Source: Microbacterium sp. AK009 (GTDB lineage Bacteria; Actinomycetota; Actinomycetes; Actinomycetales; Microbacteriaceae). Taken from it: DNA of 64,000 bases. The position numbers and the translations under genes are program-made. Below the pieces are notes generated by a model. The model ran no database searches. It worked only from the letters and a program-made list of their open reading frames with translations, and was not told the DNA's origin. Position 1 is the first letter of the stretch; the number at the start of each line of letters is the position of its first letter. The stretch is taken from contig NZ_JACCCG010000003.1 of NCBI RefSeq assembly GCF_013410955.1, positions 186,001 to 250,000 of the forward strand, in the 5' to 3' direction. Below are positions 58,891 through 64,000 of the stretch, one piece after another.

Positions 58891-60366
58891 GTGGATCCGA
58901 CCGGAACACGTCCGGGCGCGCTGGAGGCGCGCGGCTGGGGATGGCGCCACGCCTCGCGTCGTGCGTGGGCGCTGAACGATGTGACGCTCCGGATCGACCC
59001 GGGGGAGCGCGTGCTCCTGCTCGGTGCGTCGGGGGCGGGCAAGTCGACCCTCCTCCACGGGTTCGCCGGCGTGCTCGGTGAGGGGGAGGACGGCGAGCGG
59101 ACAGGCGAGCTCCTCATCGACGGGATGCCGGCGGCCGGCGCCCGCGGCCGGGCAGGCCTCGTGCTTCAAGACCCCGATGCGCAGGTCATCCTCGCCCGCG
59201 TCGGAGACGACGTCGCCTTCGGCTGCGAGAACCTCGGCGTCCCCCGCGCGGAGATCTGGGCACGCGTTCAGGCGGCCCTCGACGCCGTCGGCCTCGATGT
59301 TCCCCTCGACCGTCCGACCAAGGCGCTCTCGGGGGGCCAGAAGCAGCGGCTCGCGCTCGCCGGAGCTTTGACGATGCGCCCCGGCATCCTGCTGCTGGAT
59401 GAGCCGACCGCCAATCTCGACCCGGCGGGGGTCGGGGAGGTGCGTGACGCCGTCGCCCGCGTCGCGGCGGAGACCGGGTTGACGCTCGTCGTCGTCGAAC
59501 ACCGCGTCGAGGCGTGGCTCGGGGTCGTCGACCGGGTGATCGTGCTGGGCGGTGCGGGACGCGGAGGTGCGGGTGGAGTCGTCGCCGACGGCGCACCCGA
59601 CGAGGTGCTGCGCCGCGACGGCGCGGCCCTCGCGGCCGAGGGGGTCTGGGTGCCGGGACGGCCGCCGCGCCATCCGGCGCCGGCGCCCCTCCCGCCCGGT
59701 CGCCCGCTCCTCGAGGCCGACGACCTCGCCGTCGCGCGCGTGCGCGACACCCCGGTGACGCGCGTCGCGCGTGCCGTCGTGAGGGAGCGCGGGGTTCTGG
59801 CGGTCACCGGACCGAACGGGGTCGGCAAGTCCACACTGGGGTTGACGCTCGCGGGGCTTCTGCCCGCGGCATCCGGCACTCTCGTGGCGACCGAGACGCT
59901 CGCCGATGGAGAGGGACCGACGCCGATCCGGTGGAGTTCGCGAGCGCTCCTCACCCGCATCGGCACGGTGTTCCAGGAGCCCGAGCATCAGCTCCTCACG
60001 CGCACGGTGCGCGACGAGCTGGCCGTCGGGCCGCGGGCGCTCGGCGTGGCCGAGCCCGACATCGAGGCGCGGGTCGATGAGCTGCTCCGGCGGCTGCGGC
60101 TCGACCACCTCGGCGCGGCCAATCCGTACACGCTGTCGGGTGGTGAGAAGCGTCGGCTCACCGTCGCCGCGGCGATCGCGACGCGACCGCGCGTGCTCGT
60201 CCTCGACGAGCCGACATTCGGGCAGGACGCCCGCACCTGGAGCGAGATCGTCGCGCTGCTCGCGGAACTCCGCGACGCCGGGACGGCGATCGTCGCGATC
60301 ACGCACGACCTCGAGGTGGTGCGCGCGCTCGGCGCCGATGAGCTGAGGATGGGAGCGGACGGATGA
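58891..60366 (+). CDS. ykoD: Double ATP-binding cassette of YkoD type
   Basis: This 491-residue protein carries two ABC domains in one chain: Walker A 'GASGAGKST' and signature 'LSGGQKQRL' in the first, 'GPNGVGKST' and 'LSGGEKRRL' in the second. This is the YkoD arrangement of the HMP/thiamine importer. It starts with GTG 58891, four bases after ykoE, and overlaps ykoC by four bases. The domains form an internal dimer that drives transport through YkoC/E. Confidence 0.93.
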   Translation: MDPTGTRPGALEARGWGWRHASRRAWALNDVTLRIDPGERVLLLGASGAGKSTLLHGFAGVLGEGEDGERTGELLIDGMPAAGARGRAGLVLQDPDAQVILARVGDDVAFGCENLGVPRAEIWARVQAALDAVGLDVPLDRPTKALSGGQKQRLALAGALTMRPGILLLDEPTANLDPAGVGEVRDAVARVAAETGLTLVVVEHRVEAWLGVVDRVIVLGGAGRGGAGGVVADGAPDEVLRRDGAALAAEGVWVPGRPPRHPAPAPLPPGRPLLEADDLAVARVRDTPVTRVARAVVRERGVLAVTGPNGVGKSTLGLTLAGLLPAASGTLVATETLADGEGPTPIRWSSRALLTRIGTVFQEPEHQLLTRTVRDELAVGPRALGVAEPDIEARVDELLRRLRLDHLGAANPYTLSGGEKRRLTVAAAIATRPRVLVLDEPTFGQDARTWSEIVALLAELRDAGTAIVAITHDLEVVRALGADELRMGADG

Positions 60367-61151
60367 CGCTCGAGCGCACCCGCGCGCGCACCGGCCCGGT
60401 CGCCTCGATCAACCCCGTCGCCAAGCTCGGCGCCGCGGCGCTGCTGACCGTGCCGCTCGTGCTGACCCTCGACCCGGTGTCGGCGGGGGTGGCGCTGCTG
60501 CTGGAGTTCGCGCTCTTCCCGTTCGCGGGGCTCGGGTGGCGCGAGTTCTGGCGTCGCACGTGGCCGGTGTGGCTCGCCGCGCCGCTCACGGCGGTCACGA
60601 TCGCGCTCTACGGCGAGACGTCGGGACGGGTGCTGCTGGAGCTGTTCGTCGTCCGCGTCAGCGAAGGGTCGCTCGAGCTGGCGTTCTCGACGATGCTGCG
60701 CGTGCTGGCCATCGCGCTGCCGTCGGTGGTGCTGTTCGTCACCGTCGACCCCACCGATCTCGCCGACGGGCTCGGCCAGGTGCTGCGCCTGCCGTCGCGG
60801 TTCGTGCTCGGGGCGCTCGCGGGGCTGCGCATGGTGGGGCTGTTCCTCGATGATTGGCGGGCGCTCGAGCTCGCGCGCCGCGCGCGCGGCGTAGCCGACC
60901 GCGGACGGGTGCGGCGCTTCCTCGGCATGGCGTTCGCGCTGCTGGTGCTTTCGCTTCGCCGCGGGGCGACCCTCGCCACCGCGATGGAGGCCCGGGGCTT
61001 CGGCGCGCCGGGCCGTCGCACCTGGGCTCGGGAATCGACGTTCGGCCGTCGCGAATGGGCGCTGCTGGCCGTGGGCGCCGCCATCGGCGGGCTCGCCGTG
61101 GGGGCGGCCGTCCTCGCCGGCACGTGGAACCTCATCCTCGGCCCCTCCTAA
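60363..61151 (+). CDS. ykoC: ECF transporter T-component YkoC
   Basis: This 262-residue protein is the membrane T component (CbiQ family), with about five membrane helices and the ATPase-coupling Ala-Arg-rich segments 'ELARRARGVADRGRVR' and 'TLATAMEARGFG'. It couples ATP hydrolysis by YkoD to movement of the YkoE substrate. The start overlaps the ykoD stop (ATGA). It is the last gene of the TPP-riboswitch operon. Confidence 0.92.
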   Translation: MTLERTRARTGPVASINPVAKLGAAALLTVPLVLTLDPVSAGVALLLEFALFPFAGLGWREFWRRTWPVWLAAPLTAVTIALYGETSGRVLLELFVVRVSEGSLELAFSTMLRVLAIALPSVVLFVTVDPTDLADGLGQVLRLPSRFVLGALAGLRMVGLFLDDWRALELARRARGVADRGRVRRFLGMAFALLVLSLRRGATLATAMEARGFGAPGRRTWARESTFGRREWALLAVGAAIGGLAVGAAVLAGTWNLILGPS

Positions 61152-61628
61152 CCGGCGGGGCGTCGGCGCGGGTCCCAGGGCGCGACTTCGCTCGTCCCCG
61201 CCGCCACGTCCACGCCGTTCTCGACCCACACCGCCGACGGGTCGATGTGGCGCAGATTGCGGGGTTGAGCGGCGCAAGGCGACCATGTGCGCCACTTTCT
61301 CTGGGCGGCGCGGATCAAGGTGTCGCGGATGGTCGGGTTGCGCGGCGTGAGGCGGCCGATTGCGCCACTTCTGCGCCACGCAGGGGTGCAGCGACGCAGC
61401 GCCGCTGATCGATGTGGCGCAGATTGCGGGGTTGAGGCGCCGAAGGCGACCATCTGCGCCACCTTCTTTGGGATGGCGCGCATCGATGTGGCGCAGATTG
61501 TGGGGTTGAGCGGCGCAACGTGACAAACTGCGCCACTTTGCGCCGCACGTCCGCCGCACCGCCGCACCCGCATGCGTTGCCCCGCAGCCCGCCCCCACCG
61601 ACCGCGCGACCACGCCCGCGCGCGGCGC
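61152..61628. other. Long non-coding gap with repeat array
   Basis: No supported gene lies here. Small open frames occur on both strands, but they consist of translated repeat units. The region holds the 49-base palindromic repeats described separately and GC-rich spacer sequence. Confidence 0.75.
61247..61536. repeat. Array of four 49-bp palindromic repeats
   Basis: Four units start at 61247, 61320, 61414 and 61488, each exactly 49 bases from GTG to CAC. In unit 3 GTGGCGCAGAT pairs perfectly with ATCTGCGCCAC, and the loop contains GGGTTGAG and GCGACC. Units 1, 3 and 4 are near-identical at the ends; unit 2 is more diverged. The spacers after units 1 and 3 also resemble each other, so a 73/74-base block may have been duplicated. 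Confidence 0.85.
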
Positions 61629-62138
61629 TCAGCCCTCGTCGAGGGCCAGGTACTGCGCGCGGAGCGCGGGGTAGTAGGCGCTCCACTCGATCTCCGCGAC
61701 GTCGCGTCCCCCACGCACCGCGACGAGCCGGTCGAGGTAGTACTCCCAGCCGGGACCGATCGAGCCGACATCCTCGCCGCCGTCGAGCCGCTGGCCGAAC
61801 GACAGCACGGTCTCGCCCTCGTCCTCCTTGAGCTCGAACCACAGGTGCCACGTCCCCTCACCCACGGCCGTGTCGGCGACGAGGCGCCGCGGCCTGTCGC
61901 ACTCGCGGATCGTGAACGTCTCGGCCGGTGCGTTCTCGCCCTCCGCGGTCATGCGGAACACCACTCGCCCGTCGGCGGGGTCACCCTCCCACGTGCCGAT
62001 CCACCGCTCGAGCCGGTCGGGGTCGGTCAGATCGCGCCAGACCTTCTTCGCCGACGCGGAGAATGTCCGCCGCAGCACCAGGTGGCGCTCATCATCGATG
62101 GTCTCGACCGTTCCGGTCGCCCGCGGGCCCTCTGTCAT
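61629..62138 (-). CDS. SRPBCC/AHSA1-like protein
   Basis: This 169-residue protein has the START-like AHSA1 fold: 'VLRRTFSASAKKVWRDLTDPDRLERWIG' at the N-terminus and 'VLSFGQRLDGG' followed by 'WEYYLDRL' at the end, the helix that closes the ligand cavity. Such proteins bind hydrophobic ligands or act in stress response. ATG 62138 overlaps the stop of the upstream phosphotransferase (ATGA). The frame extends upstream but that part has no family support. Confidence 0.85.
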   Translation of the reverse strand: MTEGPRATGTVETIDDERHLVLRRTFSASAKKVWRDLTDPDRLERWIGTWEGDPADGRVVFRMTAEGENAPAETFTIRECDRPRRLVADTAVGEGTWHLWFELKEDEGETVLSFGQRLDGGEDVGSIGPGWEYYLDRLVAVRGGRDVAEIEWSAYYPALRAQYLALDEG

Positions 62139-62869
62139 GTCGCGTTCCACAGCTCTCGGTAGTACGTCATCCGCTCCGCGTCCGGGGCCACCCCGTACGC
62201 GGCCAGCAGAGTCTCGGTCCATCCTGGCCCATAGTTCCACTCGAGACTCAACGCCGCGACCGCGATGTCGGCCCAGCGGTCGGCGACGCCGAGCGCGCCG
62301 AGGTCCACGTGCCCCGAGACGCCACCGCCGTCGGTGAGCACCGTGTTGGGACTGCACGCGTCGCCATGGCAGACCACCAGGTCGACTTCTGCGGGCGGCT
62401 CGCGCAGATGATCCGGCACACGGATGCCGCGCCGCTCCGCCCCCGCGAGACGATCGGCGACCCGCCATGAGAACGGGCAGTCGGCCACGGGCAGCAGGTC
62501 GTGGAGCGATCGGAGGCCTACTCCGATCGCCGTCACCGCGGTCTCGGGTGCCGCGCTCCACCGTGGCGCGACGGCGCTCTCGCCAGGGAGGGCCTCGGTG
62601 ACGAGCCACTCCTCGTCGTCGTTTCCGCCGTGGGTGATCACTCTCGGCACCGGCGCGAAGGCGGCCGCCCACGCCAGACGCTCCGCCTCGCCCTCGACGG
62701 TGGTCTCGGCGTTCCGCGGACCCCACTTCACATACCGGATGCCGCCGGCCCCCGTCGCCCGGAAGGTCAGCCCCCCGAGGTCGTTCCGCCAGACGGGCAC
62801 GAGGTCATCAGCCCCGGCGAGCCGGCGAACCCGCGCGGGCACCGCCACCCCGTTCACCGGAATCGACAC
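62135..62869 (-). CDS. Aminoglycoside 3'-phosphotransferase-family protein
   Basis: This 244-residue kinase-like protein has the APH catalytic pattern 'CHGDACSPNTVL' (HGDxxxxN) and 'GHVDLGALGVADRWADIA' (DxGxxGxxDrxxDla), very close to APH(3') enzymes. It could phosphorylate aminoglycosides or another small molecule. TAGGGT (62877-62882) lies seven bases before GTG 62869, so that start is preferred over GTG 62878, which overlaps the -10. It overlaps the SRPBCC gene and is divergent from the Mn riboswitch unit. Confidence 0.83.
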   Translation of the reverse strand: MSIPVNGVAVPARVRRLAGADDLVPVWRNDLGGLTFRATGAGGIRYVKWGPRNAETTVEGEAERLAWAAAFAPVPRVITHGGNDDEEWLVTEALPGESAVAPRWSAAPETAVTAIGVGLRSLHDLLPVADCPFSWRVADRLAGAERRGIRVPDHLREPPAEVDLVVCHGDACSPNTVLTDGGGVSGHVDLGALGVADRWADIAVAALSLEWNYGPGWTETLLAAYGVAPDAERMTYYRELWNAT

Positions 62870-62907
62870 GCGAGCCACCCTAGCCCGTGGGGCTTTGGTA
62901 CCCTGGT

Positions 62908-63015
62908 AGCCGCAACAAGGGGAGTACTCCCGTTTGCGGCGTGCCCGTCAATACGAACCCGATGCAGCGTTCCGGGCCGCCGACCCACTCTGGGCGGAGG
63001 AGACCTTGGGCGGTA
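62908..63015 (+). ncRNA. yybP-ykoY (manganese) riboswitch upstream of second terC
   Basis: AGGGGAGTA (62918-62926) and GAGACCTTG (63000-63008) are the two conserved blocks, about 75 bases apart, with complementary segments between. The same motif lies before the first TerC gene at 53605, so both TerC genes are probably induced by manganese. Confidence 0.85.
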
Positions 63016-63048
63016 CGACGCCCTGCCCTCACTCTTGGAGCCTTCTTC

Positions 63049-64000
63049 GTGGACATCACCCCCACCGTCTGGATCATCACGATCGCGGTCACCATCGCGT
63101 TCTTCATCTACGAGTTCTTCGCCCACGTGCGCAAGCCTCACGAGCCGAGCATCGGCGAATCTGCCCGCTGGTCGGCGTTCTACATCGGCCTCGCACTCAT
63201 CTTCGGTGTCGTCATCGGCATCGTCTGGGGCTGGGACTTCGGTGGCGAGTACTACGCCGGCTACCTCACCGAGAAGGCGCTGTCGATCGACAACCTCTTC
63301 GTCTTCCTGATCGTCATGACCGGGTTCGCGGTGCCCAAGATCTACCAGCAGAAGGTGCTGATGATCGGCATCGTGATCGCTCTGATCATGCGCGGCGCGT
63401 TCATCGCCGTGGGTGCGGCCCTCATCGAGAACTTCTCGTGGATCTTCTACATCTTCGGTGCGCTGCTGCTGTTCCTCGCCTACCGCCAGGCGTTCTCGCA
63501 CGGTGACTCCGACCCCGCCAACGGCAAGTTCATGACGTTCGTGCGCCGCCACCTCCCGGTGAGCGACGAGTACAACGGCGACAAGCTCACCGTGAAGAAG
63601 GACGGCCGCCGCTTCGTCACCCCGATGCTGCTGGTCATCGTCGCGATCGGCTTCGTCGACCTCATCTTCGCCGTCGACTCCATCCCCGCGATCTACGGCC
63701 TGACCGAGGAGGCGTACATCGTCTTCGTCGCGAACGCGTTCGCCCTGATGGGTCTGCGTCAGCTGTACTTCCTCATCGGCGGTCTGCTCGAGCGCCTGGT
63801 GTACCTCGCGCAGGGTCTCGCGGTCATCCTTGCCTTCATCGGCGTGAAACTCGTCTTCCACGCTCTGCACGTCAACGAGCTGCCCTTCATCAACGGCGGC
63901 GAGCCGCTGCTGTGGGTTCCCGAGATCCCCATCTGGCTCTCCCTGCTGTTCATCGCCGGCACGATCACGGTGGCGACGATCGCGAGCCTCATCAAAACGC
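63049..64000 (+). CDS. TerC family protein (second copy), cut by window end
   Basis: At least 317 residues of this TerC membrane protein are visible before the window ends, with no stop. The acidic motifs 'ALSIDNLFVFLIV' and 'VDLIFAVDSIPAIYGLT' match TerC, and the membrane helices are spaced as in the paralogue at 53722. GTG 63049 is the start, with GGAG eight bases upstream and the Mn riboswitch before it. The two copies differ in several helices, so they may differ in metal range or regulation. Confidence 0.88.
   Translation, partial: MDITPTVWIITIAVTIAFFIYEFFAHVRKPHEPSIGESARWSAFYIGLALIFGVVIGIVWGWDFGGEYYAGYLTEKALSIDNLFVFLIVMTGFAVPKIYQQKVLMIGIVIALIMRGAFIAVGAALIENFSWIFYIFGALLLFLAYRQAFSHGDSDPANGKFMTFVRRHLPVSDEYNGDKLTVKKDGRRFVTPMLLVIVAIGFVDLIFAVDSIPAIYGLTEEAYIVFVANAFALMGLRQLYFLIGGLLERLVYLAQGLAVILAFIGVKLVFHALHVNELPFINGGEPLLWVPEIPIWLSLLFIAGTITVATIASLIKT

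Noticed and set aside
61287..61523. 78-residue open frame in the repeat region
   Set aside because: Its sequence is only the translation of repeat units, without ribosome site or family features, and similar frames occur on the other strand.
61247..61536. Possible CRISPR array
   Set aside because: The units are palindromic and 49 bases long, differ from each other, and spacers are partly repeated and of uneven length; no cas gene is near.
1..64000. rRNA, tRNA or prophage genes
   Set aside because: No cloverleaf, rRNA conserved segment, integrase or phage structural gene was recognised; a tRNA scan would be needed to be sure.

Overview
The window is about 70% GC, gene-dense and rich in GTG starts. 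Its family content (DUF7882 proteins, DUF4916 Nudix, actinobacterial xylose isomerase, class E sortase signal, ykoEDC with a TPP riboswitch, TerC genes with Mn riboswitches) points to an actinobacterium of the Microbacteriaceae, most likely Microbacterium or a close relative. This is inferred from gene families and layout; no rRNA or tRNA gene was recognised. Many genes show a -10-like TANNNT six or seven bases before the start codon, which suggests leaderless transcription is common here.

Layout. 1-6400: small oxidoreductases (NmrA/SDR/MDR types), MarR and TetR regulators, a YdeI/DUF1905 protein and a DUF998-like membrane protein. 6000-7400: a divergent pair of small nuclease-like genes, GIY-YIG and a VSR-like endonuclease fold, each with a zinc ribbon. 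7400-11320: a UBP zinc-finger protein, a cyclic-nucleotide-domain/thioredoxin-reductase-like flavoprotein without redox cysteines, and an NhaA antiporter fused to a DsbA-like domain. 11400-15800: a glycosyltransferase, CinA, an SDR whose end is shifted by one base in a G run, two DUF7882 genes and a proline-rich mini-protein.

15919-31104 is a xylan/xylose utilisation locus: GH3 glycosidase, sugar ABC importer (two permeases and a binding lipoprotein, no ATPase), LacI, ROK and a second LacI regulator, a large secreted GH10 xylanase with an LAxTG wall-anchor motif, then xylA and xylB. The likely flow is extracellular xylan cleavage at the wall, oligomer import, GH3 hydrolysis inside the cell, and isomerisation and phosphorylation to xylulose-5-phosphate. 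Palindromic LacI-type sites lie in both divergent promoter regions.

31157-35355: a small alarmone synthetase, a coiled-coil protein, a CPA-type antiporter and a class I glutamine amidotransferase. 35434-40798 is the most unusual block: an ECF-like sigma factor, a small protein, a cytoplasmic subtilase with a PYGST tandem repeat, and a TPR-CHAT (caspase-like) protein. This two-protease cassette is the best candidate for an under-described system.

40990-47736: a LysR effector domain without HTH, a hexapeptide-repeat protein behind two operator-like repeats, Nei-type glycosylase and Lhr helicase. 47880-58108: a lipoprotein, ABC-F protein with a structured leader, esterase, DUF4916 Nudix, membrane-tethered AlbA_2 protein, TerC under a Mn riboswitch, winged-helix protein, J-domain protein and a D,D-carboxypeptidase. 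58153-61151: TPP riboswitch and ykoEDC-type HMP/thiamine transporter. 61152-61628 is non-coding and holds four 49-bp palindromic repeats. The window closes with an SRPBCC protein, an APH(3')-type phosphotransferase and a second Mn-riboswitch/TerC unit cut by the window edge.
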